Below the pieces are notes generated by a model. The model had not been told where the DNA came from and did not search any database. It was given only the letters and a program-made list of their open reading frames with translations. 64,000 nt of DNA from Salvelinus alpinus (lineage: Eukaryota; Chordata; Actinopteri; Salmoniformes; Salmonidae), in assembly GCF_045679555.1 (NCBI RefSeq), contig NC_092122.1, forward strand, positions 13,133,043 to 13,197,042, given 5' to 3'. The position numbers and the translations under genes are program-made. Positions 12,201 to 22,506 of this stretch are shown in pieces (the stretch's first letter is position 1; each line of letters begins with the position of its first letter).

Positions 12201-15200
12201 ACAGACAAGGGTATGGTAGGGTGTGAGAACAGTGGAGGAAACCTAGGCATTGAGTGACAATTAGAGAGGTTGCATCTCTGGAGGCACCAGTTAAGACCGG
12301 TGAGGTCTCCGCATGTGTGGTGGGTGGGACAAAAGAGCTATCTAAGGCATGTTGAGTGGGACTGGGGGCTCTACAGTGAAATAAAACAACAAGAACTAAC
12401 CGAAAAAGCAGTAGACAAGGCATATTGACATTAGAGAGAGGCATAAAGCAATCACAGGTGTTGATCGGGAGAGCTAAGACAACAACGGGTAAATGGTGAT
12501 GAATGGGCAGAGAGGGTCAGTTAGGTACACACAGGACCTGAGTTTGAGGCTGGGGTCGACAGATTAACAACATGAGGTACCATGTTAGTGAACAGTCTAG
12601 CAGGCATCAGCTGTGTAGCGAAGTGATCATAGGGTCCATTGAGCAGCAATAGGTAAGTCAGGGAGCCGTTCGGTAGTCGCTACTACGCTAGGCGAGCGGG
12701 AGACACAGCGTTCAGAAAGCTAACGGGCCGGGGCTAGCAGATGGGTCTTCGGCGACATCACAACGGAAAATCCTGTTGAAGCCACATCGGACGATTACGT
12801 CGGCAGACCAATCGTGATGGATCGGCAGGGCTCGGTGTCGACAATAAAGGGTCCAGGCCAATTGGCAAAAGAGGTATTGTAGCCCAAGAGTTAGCTGGTA
12901 TACATTCGTCGGCTAGCCGGGAGATGGGCCTAGCTCGAGGCTAGCTCAAGGCTATCTGGTTCTTGCTTCAGGACAGAGGCGTTAGCCAGCAATAGCCACT
13001 CGGTTGCAGCTAGCTAGCTGCGATGATCCAGTGTAATGGTCCACTTCGCCATATGATTGCATGACCCATCAAGATATCCAGGTGATTACGGCCATCTATT
13101 GTATTTCATGAACATGTGTACTGTACATGTCTAGACAATAGTGACCCATCCACTTAGCTAGATGTTGCTGGGGAGTGGCTATAGCATTTCCTTCACATGA
13201 CCCATCAATTTAGGGTGTAAGCGTAATCTAAAAATTACCAAAATGTATAACATATTTTTATCTGGACACTTTTTTTTGTGTTTACCAGAGACGGTAATGT
13301 GAAGAACAACATGACCTGCACCAAAGTTAGATCAGGATATAGGCCAAGGACTAGATGAAGTGTATTTTTACTGAGTTTTTCATTATTGTAGGCTACTACT
13401 TTTAGTATTGAAATCTTTGGTTGTTGACTAAACTACTTACTCCGTTTAGCATGTCTTCACATTAGAATCCTTAAAGAGACGGGTGCGGCTAAGGCTTAAT
13501 CCTGCATACTGTTGTTTGATCTACCAACTTCTGTGTGCCAAAATTTGCCACATTGTTTACTTTTACAAATTTACGACAGTTACTTAAAGGTAATCCTCCA
13601 AGGCAGAACAAACCTTATTAATCAACTTTTTAAAAATCAAATGCAAACAGTAGTTTTGTAAATGAGGTCATAATCTGTGTGATTCTGGCAGCCTTAAACG
13701 ATCCGAAATACACAGAAACAACCAATTAATGACAGTTTGATGAGCTGCTGTCGTGTCCACAGTGAAGTCAGTCAACAACGGGATCAGTCTGAAAGAGGGG
13801 CAGGCTGTGAAGGCTACCGAGGTCAAGAAGGAGAGGAAGGTGGTGAAGAAGTTGTACCCCAACTCAGCTCTGTTTACAAGCTGGGGTGATGAGCTGTCAG
13901 AGGAGGAGCAGAAAGAGGCAGAGGAGCTGTTTCAGATGTATGGATACAACGCCTTCCTGAGTGACAGACTACCCCTGAACAGGGAACTCCCTGATACTCG
14001 CGATCCTAAGTAAATATTTTTCCTCATCTCTCTGCCACCTCTACACAAAAAATGATGGATAACTCAAGACTTCTGAATTCTAACCAGTCTGTTCCATTGT
14101 GCTCATCCGAGGTCAAATCTATCTCCAGCACTATTAATGCAATTTGACAAATTACATTGAAATGGCCGAACTTTAAGAGTGAAACAGCAGCTTTGGTGAA
14201 GTGACTGAATGATATGAGGTAGACCAAATGTTTTTGTTGTGTCTGTCAGGTGTGCTAATCACCAGTACCCCCATGACCTGCCCACCATCAGCGTGGTGTT
14301 GATCTACTTGGACGAGGCCCTGTCAATCATCAAGAGAGCTGTCCGCAGCATCATAGACAAGACCCCCCAACGCCTGCTCAAAGACATCATACTGGTGGAT
14401 GACCACAGCTCCAATGGTTCGCCTAATTTGTCTATGCTCTCCGCTTAGAAACATTTGAAAGTATATTTGAACTCAAGTGTGGCATTCAACTTTTGTTGTG
14501 TACCAATGCTTTGCAAGTGTCTGCTTTCCCAGAGGACCTAAAGGAGAAGTTGGATGCCTACATCAGCTTCATCGATGAAGAGCGTCCGGGCCTGTTGAAG
14601 AGAGTGAGACACCTGGAGCAGCTCGGTCTCACACAGGCCCGCCTCTCAGGGTGGAGGGAAGCTGAAGGAGACGTGGTGGCCATCTTGGATGCCCACATAG
14701 AAGTCCACGTGGAATGGTAGTCTGAATGGTTTATATTATAAAGACACTCAGTGATATTTTTTTGAGTCTCCTTTAACACAATGTTTTCACTCTGTGTTTC
14801 TGTGAACAGGGCGGAGCCTCTGTTAGCTCGGATAAAGGAGGACCGCACGTTGGTGTTGTCACCGGTGTTTGACAAAGTCCATTTCGATGACTTGACAGTC
14901 ACACGTTATTGGCCGAGTGCACACGCCTTTGACTGGGCCCTGTGGTGTATGTACGAGTCCTTCAGACCTGAGTGGTATGCCTTAAAAAACGAGACACAGC
15001 CAGGAAAGTGAGTTGTTTGTGATTTCATCATCGGAGGATAGTCCTGTTTCACTAGTCTGTTTGAATAGGCAAAAAGGAAAGCACAGCTTTGGGAGGAAAA
15101 TCTTACCTAATATTTACACCTGTATTGTTATTTTGCGTTATCTATTCATTAAAATGAATGTCACGTCTCCCATTTTAGAAATGACCATTATGTGTTGTGT

Positions 15201-16933
15201 ATGTTTGTCAGGAGCCCCTCCGTTATGGGCATACTAGTGGTTGATCGCCTGTTCTTTGGGGAAATTGGTGCTCTGGATGGTGGTATGAAGATCTATGGAG
15301 GTGAAAATGTTGAACTGGGCATCCGGGTAAGCACCTCTGCTAGTTTATGAATGAATGTTAGAAATCAAAGCAGACTTGTGTTTGCAGAATTTCTTTCTGT
15401 TCTTGAGTCGTTCAGTCTGAACAAACCAATCTACGTCCAACATCCAGACACTTCAGTCCATATCTATAAACTCGTACTTGTCTCTTGGTGTTTGGTGTGT
15501 CTAGGTGTGGCTGTGTGGTGGAAGTGTCGAGGTCATACCTTGTTCTAAAATAGCCCACATCGAGAGGGCCCATAAACCCTATCTCCCAGATCTGAGCATT
15601 ACAATGAAGAGGAATGCTCTGAGAGTGGCTGAGGTCTGGATGGATGAATACAAACATAATGTCAACATCGCCTGGAACCTCCCACTGAAGGTACTGTACA
15701 CAACAAACCATTCAAAAAGTAGGTTTTGTTCAGCTGCTCCTATGGAATAACAATCATCGCTGTTATGCATGCTTTGTGTTTGAAAATAAGTAGACTAGAC
15801 AGTCAATATTATAAAATGGTCTATTACTCAATGCCATAATAAAGATCATAGGATCTATGTAAAATGATGGCGGTAAGCCATCATCAAGTGGATAATAGGT
15901 GGATTGCTCATATAGCCTGTGTTTCTGATTTAGAAACCTTCCTCTTTCTCACCACAGGATCATGGCATAGACATTGGGGATGTTTCAGAGAGGAAGAAGT
16001 TGAGAAAGAGTCTGAACTGCAAACCCTTCCAGTGGTATCTGGACAATGTGTATCCAATGTTAGACCCCCTGGGTGACTTGCTTGGTTATGGAGCTGTGAG
16101 TGATGCTAAAATGTTACTGTTGATTTGGAATGATTTCCTCACCAACTATGTTTGGTTGGTGCATAGAATTATTTCTTCAATAGGATGCAGGGTCATACAT
16201 CCAACTCATTATCAGGATAGGAATTTGCACTTTTATAACTGTTTAATCTTGGTCCATAAAATCAACAGCTGATCAATGACCTGAAGATGGATCTCTGTAT
16301 AGATCAAGGCCCAGTTCCGGGGAACACACCTATTTTATATGAATGCCATTATTTTGGTCCACAGGTTTGTAGAATTATTGCTTAGTATTTTAGAATGTAG
16401 CCAATTGTATAATATGGTCCATCCCATAGCAGAGCCGGGATTCAACCCATACCACAATGCAAAGTACTGTCAATACCACAGATACAGAAAAGTCAAAATA
16501 TCTATCCTCTCTGTCCAGAACTGTTATTATCGAGCCAGCGGGGAGATCTTCATTGGAGGCATCAAGTCTCACAAGTACAACAGTAATCGCTGTCTGATGG
16601 ACATTGGCACTCGAACCCCAGGACTGTATGAATGCAAGGAGGCCAAGCAGAAGGGATTCCACATGCTCTGGGAATTTCAACAGGTAAGCACTCCAACATG
16701 AAATAGGGAAATTGATGCCTATAAACTGTTGGAAACATGGGAGATGTCTTTGACTTTAGTGTGATGTTGTACAGTGGAATGTTTGCTGTGTTTTACAGGG
16801 AAAAGCCATCCAGAACAGACAGACAAAGAGATGTCTGGAGATTGACCCAGGGGAGGACACTTACTACCAGCTCATCATTCAGGAGTGCAGTGGGCAGCAC
16901 TGGAAAATACGGAACGTGATAAAAGACTTCTGA
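89..16933 (+). CDS. galnt8-like: Polypeptide N-acetylgalactosaminyltransferase, GALNT8/9/18 type, copy A (complete, 11 exons)
   Basis: Golgi enzyme family that moves GalNAc from UDP-GalNAc onto Ser/Thr to start mucin-type O-glycans. Exons read by eye: 89-281, 13763-14009, 14250-14416, 14533-14716, 14810-15007, 15212-15326, 15505-15690, 15958-16095, 16269-16364, 16519-16683 and 16799-16933. All introns are GT-AG and every junction phase closes, giving 1824 nt and 607 aa, the usual length for this family. The order is N-terminal membrane anchor, coiled stem, catalytic domain, three-part ricin-B lectin. The GALNT8/9/18 subgroup is suggested by [17 protein letters not shown] (Tyr where most GALNTs have Trp) and [11 protein letters not shown] in place of the usual HVFR segment. 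Members of this subgroup are known for weak or undetected activity on standard peptides, so catalysis here is not certain. Zebrafish also carries tandem galnt8 copies. The family call is firm; the exact paralogue is less so. Confidence 0.9.
296..425. repeat. Short interspersed repeat at the start of intron 1, copy A
   Basis: The stretch from TGTGAAAAAGTATTGGCCCC onward resembles a fish repeat with Tc1-like ends. A longer version is at 56957-57178 in copy C, where a second AAAAAGTAATTG end is visible. From about 430 to 640 copies A and C no longer align, and I see nothing else there. Confidence 0.45.
640..1690 (+). repeat. Repeat block R, copy 1 (intron 1 of A)
   Basis: A roughly 1-kb block containing GGAAACTAGGCGTATGTCAC, TTGGCTGAGATAATG and GGATTGGTCTGCCAT, then a GCTAGC-rich tail. 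Related blocks lie at 49610-50363, 52350-53290 and 60336-61440. An unrecognised 106-codon open frame starts at 1086 inside it. The layout (paired ATTGG boxes, then a transcript-like part) is promoter-like, but function is inference. Confidence 0.5.
1705..2160 (-). mobile_element. 3' end of a salmonid LINE, antisense, intron 1 of A (piece 1)
   Basis: Reading the minus strand, this is the non-coding 3' end of a non-LTR retrotransposon, ending in an A/T-rich tail at about 1710-1735. Other pieces of the insertion are at 7223-7295, 8902-10010 and 11170-13045, separated by later insertions. The same 3' end is at 61455-62255 in copy C. Confidence 0.65.
2386..2849 (+). repeat. 5' LTR, full length (464 bp)
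   Basis: TG...CA ends; near-identical to 5117-5580. It contains AATAAA at 2764-2769. An ATG just downstream (2771) opens a frame that runs out of the LTR into the internal region. Confidence 0.85.
2771..5105 (+). pseudogene. Proline-rich repeat protein of the LTR element (frameshifted)
   Basis: Three parts can be followed. First is a segment with paired Trp motifs ([11 protein letters not shown], then [17 protein letters not shown]) at about 2900-3010. Second are about 20-residue repeats built on [11 protein letters not shown] at about 3240-3950. Third are 9-residue repeats such as EPSASHERP and EPPARQDLP at about 3960-4700, ending at TGA 5103-5105 next to the polypurine tract. Frame changes near 3390 and 3955 break it into open frames; the longest is 3867-5105 (412 codons). 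I do not recognise a host family. It is probably cargo of the element rather than a host gene. Confidence 0.55.
3955..4735 (+). repeat. 27-bp tandem repeat array
   Basis: About 28 degenerate 27-base units, drifting from GAGCCATCCGTCTCCCCAGC through GAGCCGCCAGCCAGACAGGA to GAGCGTCCAGAGCCGTCAGC forms. Because 27 is a multiple of three, all units stay in one frame and encode nine-residue repeats. There are no unique spacers, so it is not CRISPR-like. Confidence 0.85.
5117..5580 (+). repeat. 3' LTR (464 bp)
   Basis: Same length and ends as 2386-2849, with AATAAA at 5495-5500. It is preceded by the G-tract and followed directly by the AGGAG target duplication and the Tc1 arm. Confidence 0.85.
5581..7222 (+). 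mobile_element. Tc1/mariner element, intron 1 of A, with aberrant palindromic 5' end
   Basis: The 3' end is a normal salmonid Tc1 terminus, CTTCCGACTTCAACTG (7207-7222), followed by TA. At the 5' side the matching CAGTTGAAG is missing. Instead a GGAGTGGTTGAAAAAC arm is inverted relative to TTTTTCAACCACTCC about 70 bases further in. Homologous copies at 20869-22506 and 62240-63900 share this end, so the rearrangement predates the duplication. The LTR element later landed in the left arm. Confidence 0.8.
5969..6994 (+). pseudogene. Tc1 transposase, broken
   Basis: Starts [11 protein letters not shown] and ends GNATKY. The order is paired helix-turn-helix N-terminus, then a DD34E catalytic core: [19 protein letters not shown] and [11 protein letters not shown] all survive as sequence. 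It is inactive as read: a run of T near 6004-6014 disrupts the first helix, stops occur near CAGCCATAATACC (6126-6138) and in the middle, and a frameshift splits the core near 6620. Confidence 0.8.
7223..7295 (-). mobile_element. Antisense LINE (piece 2): end of the reverse transcriptase
   Basis: On the minus strand this encodes [20 protein letters not shown], which includes the reverse transcriptase catalytic YADD box. It is cut off from the rest of the enzyme (8902 onward) by the Tc1 element at 7296-8901. Confidence 0.7.
7296..8901 (+). mobile_element. Second Tc1 element (1606 bp), only in copy A
   Basis: Inverted ends CAGTGGGGCAAAAAAGTATT and its complement, with long matching subterminal arms of about 120 bases. 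TA duplications are at 7294-7295 and 8902-8903. The empty site is preserved in copy B (GATATATACAGAG around 22576-22588), which proves a clean insertion into the LINE after the A/B duplication. Confidence 0.9.
7662..8685 (+). pseudogene. Tc1 transposase with a single frameshift
   Basis: Begins [20 protein letters not shown] with a helix-turn-helix ([20 protein letters not shown]) and continues to the DD34E core ([30 protein letters not shown]), ending GYITKY. One extra base near 8206 (CCATAACCTACTG) moves the frame between the first and second catalytic Asp. Apart from this it is nearly intact, so it is a young copy. Confidence 0.85.
8902..10010 (-). mobile_element. Antisense LINE (piece 3): reverse transcriptase, intron 1 of A
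   Basis: The minus-strand frame 9743 to 9066 carries the palm and finger motifs [20 protein letters not shown] and [21 protein letters not shown] (catalytic FIDLAKAFD). It ends at a stop just after this, and the remainder follows in a shifted frame. A run of about 18 C on the minus strand (9542-9558) encodes a Pro run that differs in length from copy B. Confidence 0.75.
10011..11170 (+). repeat. TTAA-type repeat (R2 family) inserted in the LINE, copy A
   Basis: Contains the family marks CCACTAGATGTCAACAG, GAATTCTCCGGTTGGAAC and repeated CTGATGAAGATCATCAAAGG units. In copy A the first part is missing; in copy B (23705-24469) the first part is kept and the end is deleted. No open frame looks like a protein. 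Confidence 0.6.
11170..13045 (-). mobile_element. Antisense LINE (piece 4): endonuclease region and 5' part
   Basis: On the minus strand, 11968-11693 reads as apurinic endonuclease-like sequence ([21 protein letters not shown]), the domain that nicks target DNA in LINEs. The stretch 12190-13045 is the 5' leader. The 5' end is truncated relative to copy B. Many stops make it inactive. Confidence 0.7.
13048..13495 (+). repeat. Block P, copy A (before exon 2)
   Basis: Unique-looking sequence starting CTTCGCCATATGATTGCATG and ending GGTGCGGCTAAGGCTTAA. It matches 25669-26121 before B exon 2 and, in two parts, 53290-53500 and 56115-56290 upstream of C exon 1. A therefore carries in intron 1 a relative of the sequence that sits upstream of exon 1. 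Compared with B, about 325 bases are missing at its right edge. Confidence 0.6.
13763..16095 (+). CDS. galnt8-like: Copy A exons 2-8: stem and GT-A catalytic domain
   Basis: Exons 2-8 give residues 65-476. Exon 2 carries the linker ending in [19 protein letters not shown] and [14 protein letters not shown]. Exon 3 starts the Rossmann-like part ([15 protein letters not shown]). Exon 4 holds the metal-binding D-x-H motif as DAH at residues 255-257. Exon 6 holds the acceptor and nucleotide loop, ending in [11 protein letters not shown] (GGEN at 359-362). Exon 7 continues [10 protein letters not shown], and exon 8 ends at the catalytic/lectin boundary ([14 protein letters not shown]). The segment that is FHNEAWST in most GALNTs is YLDEALSI here, which fits the GALNT8 subgroup. 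Confidence 0.9.
16269..16933 (+). CDS. galnt8-like: Copy A exons 9-11: C-terminal ricin-B lectin domain
   Basis: Exon 9 (32 codons) has the first repeat motif, LCIDQGP. Exon 10 (55 codons) has [19 protein letters not shown], and exon 11 has KRCLEI and the QHW motif near the end. Together they form the three-repeat beta-trefoil that binds GalNAc already on the substrate and directs further glycosylation in this family. Translation ends at TGA 16931-16933, after VIKDF. Confidence 0.88.
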
Positions 16934-17393
16934 TACACTGAGATAGTTAGGCCTACTGTACCAGAGACAATACAGCAGGACTATAGGAGTTATGCTGTGA
17001 TCATAAGCAAGTGGGAAAGTGGTATTTACCACATACAATTCGTAAAGTCCACTTGAACACCCCTCCAACTGGTAATTACCCGTGGGAAACTCGTCTATCA
17101 TCTCCCAGATGCTGACCTCTGACGTCACCTACTAAGGAAATTACCTTTTTAACGGCGTTATCAGCAGATAAATGCAACAACAAAACATTATTTACACAAA
17201 GTTTTTGAACACTATAATTTTTGTACAAACATGATAGCTGTACTTACAGTTTATGGTTGACGCAGCTTGTTGGCCATTAGCCAACCTGAGTTTCTCAACG
17301 AGTTGAAAGCACGTGAATGCATTCAACTGATATTTACGACTTCACAACTGGTAATTACCACCTTCCCACTTCTTTATGAACACAGCATTATCA

Positions 17394-17990
17394 TTACGCT
17401 TTGAAAAGCCCATCAGTGGTCAGCAGTGAGATGACTGTGATCTTAGTGAGCTGTTGGTTGGACATAGCTTCATGGGGACAGATGTACAGTTTCTTCACAT
17501 AATGTGGAATGCTATTGAGCTGTGTTGTCCTTGGTCCTGAATGTAATTGCAAAGAAATAATAAATATGATTCCTGTATTTACGCTCATTTGTGGTTGTTA
17601 TTGATTCACTGTAGATTTTCACCATAGAGGGTCATAGAATATTTTTCTGCATTGACATCATATAGAGCTGAGTTGACATCAGTGTAGTTTTGAAGAAGAC
17701 CCGTCCTCGACTGCTCAGGGATTTCTCTATGAGTTCTCTCTCTCTTACAGCTTCGGTGGCAGGTGGCAGGGAGTTATACAGCGCATTCGGAAAATATTCA
17801 GACCGCTTTAGTTTTCCCACATTGTTAAGTTACAGCCTTATTCTAAAAAGTCCTGGCTCTGGCTGGGCCACTCAGACATTCAGAGACTTGTCCTGGAGGG
17901 GAAGCCTTGCTGCCAGAGTTGTTATACCAGAGTGCGGAAAAAAAGAGGTCAGGGGATGGTGTTCTGTCAGCAAGGTGAACCTCCACCCGA
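17394..17990. other. 3' UTR end and a deleted Tc1 remnant, copy A
   Basis: After the poly(A) signal, 17776-17905 shows the start of another Tc1 family (GCATTCGGAAAATATTCAGACC, then CTGGCTCTGGCTGGGCCACTC) with the middle deleted. Nothing else is recognisable. Confidence 0.45.
17559..17564 (+). terminator. Poly(A) signal AATAAA of copy A
   Basis: AATAAA about 625 bases after the stop codon. It is conserved in copy B at 33991-33996. The 3' UTR between stop and signal (16934-17558) holds no other recognisable feature. Confidence 0.6.
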
Positions 17991-18252
17991 ACAGGAAGGT
18001 GTGGAACTTTTTGATCCTGAAGATAATACCCAATGCTTCTTTCTCAATCTGCAGGTATTTCTGGGCTTATCTTCTCCTGCAGGTGTGGAGTGACACGACG
18101 GCCCCAACTTCATATGGGGAATTGTCACAGGCCAGTTGAATTGGCAAGGATGGGTTGAAGTGAATCAACACCTTATCAATCAACACTGCCTTTGCTTTCT
18201 TGAAAGTAGTGTCACACTCCTTTGTCCACGACCAGGGTTTGTTCTCTCTCAT
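17905..18252 (-). pseudogene. Ty3/gypsy-type RNase H fragment, antisense (A side)
   Basis: The minus strand reads IHFNPSLPIQLACDNSPYEVGAVVS and further on a PQIEKEALGIIF-like box, the start of the RNase H domain that follows reverse transcriptase in gypsy elements. It is a degenerate fragment; a longer version is at 34290-34695. Confidence 0.65.
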
Positions 18253-18255
18253 TAA

Positions 18256-20035
18256 CCTCTAACGAGTCACAACCCCGGATCCGGGATCCCCCCATCAAAA
18301 AAGCTGACTAGCATAGCCTAGCCTAAAGCCACAGGGATATCATATAATCAAATGTTCATGAAATCACAAGTCCAAGACACCAAATGAAAGATACAGATCT
18401 TGTGAATCCAGCCATCATTTCCGATTTTTTTAATGTTTTACAGGGAAGACACAATATGTAAATCTATTAGCTAACCACGATAGCAAAAGACACAACTTTT
18501 TTTTCTCCACCATTTTTTTCCTGCATGGGCAGCTATCACAATTTCGACTAAATAAAGATGTATATAGCCACTAACCAAGAAACAACTTCATAAGATGACA
18601 GTCTGATAACATATTTATGGTATAGCATATGTTTTTTTAGAAAAATGTGCATATTTCAGGTATAAATCACAGTTCTACATTGCAGCTGCAATCTGAAATA
18701 GCGTTGGAAGCAGCCGGAATAATTACAGAGACCGACGTCAATTACCAAAATACTCATCCTAAAACATTTCTGAAAAATACACAGCATACAGCAAATGAAA
18801 GCCCAACATCTTGTGAATCCAGCCATCATTTCTGATTTTTTAAATGTTTTACAGGGAAGACACAATATGTAAATCTATTAGCTAACCACGTTAGCAAAGG
18901 ACACCACTTTTTTTACTCCACCAGTTTTTTACTCCATCAGTAGCTATCACTAATTCGACTAAATAAAGATATATATAGCCACTAACCAAGAAACAACTTC
19001 ATAAGATGACAGTCTGATAACATATTTATGGTATAGCATATGTTTTTTTTGAAACATTTGCATTTTTCAGGTATAAATCACAGTTTACCATTGCAGCCAC
19101 TATCACAAAACTGACCCAAAGCGACTAGAATAACTACAGAGAGCAACGTGTATTACCTAATTACTCATCTTAAAACATTTCTGAAAAATACACAGCGTAC
19201 AGCAAATGAAAGCCCAACATCTTGTGAATCCAGACAATATTTCAGATTTTCTAAGTGTTTTACAGCGAAAACACAATATATCGTTATATTAGCATACCAC
19301 ATGAGCTAACATCACCCCAGCATTGATTCAAGGCAAAAAGCGCGATAACGTTATCACCACCAAAATATATTAATTTTTTCACTAACCTTCTCAGAATTCT
19401 TCAGATGACAGTCCTGTAACATCATATTACACAATGCATATAGAGTTTGTTCGAAAATGTGCATATTTAGCATCACAAATCGTGGTTATGCTATGTAATC
19501 AGTCAAAACATGGCATGCATTCTGGCCGGCGCCATCTTGGAAGGGCACCTAAGTTTACGATTATTTATCGATTAGATTGACTAAAAAAATACAGGTTGGA
19601 CAGCTAATGAAAGATGCATTGGTTATTAATGCAACCGCTGATTTAGATTTTTAAAATTAACGTTACTAGACATACAGTGTGCGTTACACCCAGACTAGTG
19701 CCGCAATAATGGCCGAAAAATGGGTTTACATTTTTCCACATAAATACGGAATAAAATCATAAATAGCTCTTACTTTTGGACGAGCTTCCATCAGAATCTT
19801 GGGCAAGGTGTCCTTTTGTCCAAAAGAATCGTTGCTTTGTTGTAAAACGTCCACTTCAACTTCGGAACTAGCAGCTAACAGTAGCTACGTGGCACACACA
19901 TGTCCAAATCCTCAAACGCAATACTACGAAAATTCCGAAAATAGCAATATACTCGCATAAACTGATATAAATCGGTTTCAAATAACTTCGTTATGATGTT
20001 TCTAACACCTATACCGAATTAAATTACAGACGGAC
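18256..20035 (-). repeat. R2-family repeat (antisense) with three ~410-bp internal units
   Basis: Starts right after TTAA (18252-18255) with CCTCTAACGAGTCACAACCCC. The motif CAAATGAAAG recurs near 18379, 18791 and 19201, giving a period of about 410. It is interrupted by a LINE at about 20036. It is identical, bar one C in a run, to 34699-36478. Confidence 0.65.
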
Positions 20036-20768
20036 ATATCTCGCGCTCAGGTCTGTTCAACGCTGGTCCGACCAATCTGAATCCACGCTTCAAGACTGCT
20101 TCGATCACGCGGATTGGAATATGTTCCGCATTGCGTCCAACAACAATATTGACGAATATGCTGATTCGGTGAGCGAGTTCATTAGGAAGTGCATTGACGA
20201 TGTCGTACCCACAGCAACGATTAAAACATTCCCAAACCAGAAACCGTGGATTGACGGCAGCATTCGCGTGAAACTGAAAGCGCGAACCACTGCTTTTAAC
20301 CAGGGCAAGGTGACCGGAAGCATGACCGAATACAAACAGTGTAGCTATTCTCTCCGCAAGGCAATCAAACAGGCTAAGTCCCAGTACAGAGACAAAATCG
20401 AGTCGCAATTCAACAGCTCAGACACAAGAGGTATGTGGCAGGGTCTACAGTCAATCACGGATTACAAAAAGAAAACCAGCCCCGTCGCGGACCAGGATGT
20501 CTTGCTCCCAGACAGGCTAAACAACTTTTTTGCCCGCTTTGAGGACAATACAGTGCCACTGACACGGCCCCCTACCAAAACCTGCGGGCTCTCCTTCACT
20601 GCAGCCGAGGTGAGTAAAACATTTAAACGTGTTAACCCTCGCAAGGCTGCAGGACCAGACGGCATTCCCAGCCGCGTCCTCAGAGCATGCGCAGACCAGC
20701 TGGCTGGTGTGTTTACGGACATATTCAATCAATCCTTATCCCAGTCTGCGGTTCCGACATGCTTCAAG
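20036..20768 (+). mobile_element. LINE reverse transcriptase fragment, cut by gap 1
   Basis: Open from TATCTCGCGCTCAGG to the gap. It encodes the linker and first reverse transcriptase motifs (NPRKAAGPDGIPSRVLRAC). It is the same insertion as 36480-40820 in the B side and stops at the N run in mid-codon context (CTTCAAG). Confidence 0.85.
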
Positions 20769-20868
20769 NNNNNNNNNNNNNNNNNNNNNNNNNNNNNNNN
20801 NNNNNNNNNNNNNNNNNNNNNNNNNNNNNNNNNNNNNNNNNNNNNNNNNNNNNNNNNNNNNNNNNNNN
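20769..20868. other. Assembly gap 1 (100 N)
   Basis: Exactly 100 N, the usual placeholder for a gap of unknown size. By comparison with copies A and C, the missing DNA should include exon 1 of copy B and one R block. Confidence 0.95.
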
Positions 20869-22506
20869 TGTGGAGTGGTTGAAAAACTAGTTTTAAAGTC
20901 GGAAGTTTACATACACTTAGGTTGGAGTCATTAAAACTCATTTTTCAACCACTCCACAAATTTCTTGTTAACAAACTATAGTTTGGCAAGTCGGTTAGGA
21001 CATCTACTTTGTGCATGTCATTTTTCCAACAATTGTTTACAGACAGATTATTTCACTTATAATTCACAATTCCAGTGGGTCAGAAGTTTACATACATTAA
21101 GTGGACTGTGCCTTTTAACAGCTTGGAAAATTCCAGAAAATGATGTCACGGCTTTAGAAGCTTCTGATAGGCTAATTGACATCATTTGAGTCAATTGGAG
21201 GTGTACCTATGGCTGTATTTCAAGGCCTACCTTAAAACTTTGCTTGACATCATGGGAAAATCAAAAGAAATCAGCCAAGACCTCAAAAAAAAAAAATTGT
21301 AGACCTCCACAAGTCTGGTTCATCCTTGGAAGCAAAATCCAAACGCCTGAAGGTACCACGTTCATCTCTACAAACAATAGTATGCAAGTATAAACACCAT
21401 GGGACCACGCAGCCATAATACCGCTCAGGAAGGAAACGCGTTCTATCTCCTAAAGATGAATGTACTTTGGTGCGAAAAGTGCAAATCAATCCCAGAACAA
21501 CAGCAAAGGACCTTGTGAAGATGCTGGATGAAACAGGTACAAAGGTATCTATATCCACAGTAAAACGAGTCCAATATCGACATAACCTCAAAGGCCGCTC
21601 AGCAAGGAAGAAGCCACTGCTCCAAATCCGCCATAAAAAAGCCAGACTACGGATTGCAACCACACATGGGGACAAAGGCCGTACTTTTTTGAGAAATGTC
21701 CTCTGGTCTGATGAAACAAAAATAGAACTGTTTGGCCATAAGGACCATTGTTATGTTTGGAGGAAAAAGGGGGAGGCTTGCAAGCCGAATTACACCATCT
21801 CAACCGTGAGGCATGGGGGTGGCAGCATCATGTTGTGGGGGTGCTTTGCTGCAGGAGGGACTGGTGTACTTCACAAAATAGATGGCATCATGGGGAGGAA
21901 TATTATGTGGATATAATGAAGTATCATCTCAAGACATCAGTCAGGAAGTTAAAGCTTGGTCGCAAATGGGTCTTCCAAATGGACAATGACCCCAAGCATA
22001 CTTCCAAAGTTGTGGAAAAATGGCTGCAGGACAACAAAGTCAAGGTATTGGAGTGGCCATTCCAAAGCCCTGACCTCAATCCCATAGAACATTTGTGGGC
22101 AGAACTGAAAAAGCGTGTGCGAGCAAGGAGGCCTACAAACCTGACTCAGTTACACCAGCTCTGTCAGGACGACGAATGGGCCAAAATGCACCCAACTTAT
22201 TGGGGGAAGCTTGTGGAAGGCTACCCGAAACATTTGACCCAAGTTAAACAATTTAAAGGCAATGCTACCAAATACTAATTGAGTGTATGTAAAGTTCTGA
22301 CCCACTGGGAATGTGATGAAAGAAATAAAAGCTGAAAAAAATCATTCTCTCTACTATTATTCTGACATTTCACATTCTTAAAATAAAGTGGTGATCCTAA
22401 CTGACATAAGACATGGAATTTTTACTAGGATTAAATGTCAGGAATTGTGAAAAACTAAGTTTAAATGTATTTGGCTATGGTGTATGTAAACTTCCGACTT
22501 CAACTG
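20869..22506 (+). mobile_element. Tc1 element in copy B, homologous to 5581-7222
   Basis: Same palindromic 5' end and same LINE flank on the right as in A. It ends CTTCAACTG at 22506, followed by TA. No LTR element is inserted here. Confidence 0.85.
21252..22278 (+). pseudogene. Tc1 transposase, copy B, broken
   Basis: Starts MGKSKEISQDL. Stops and a frame break occur before the open stretch from 21467. The catalytic boxes [10 protein letters not shown] and MDNDPKHTS are both present but in separate frames, because of a stop after RNIMWI near 21914. Confidence 0.8.

Noticed and set aside
14239..14448. Separate small genes from open frames over single GALNT exons
   Set aside because: These frames are exons of copy A (and at the same offsets of copy B) running into introns; splice phases join them into one protein.
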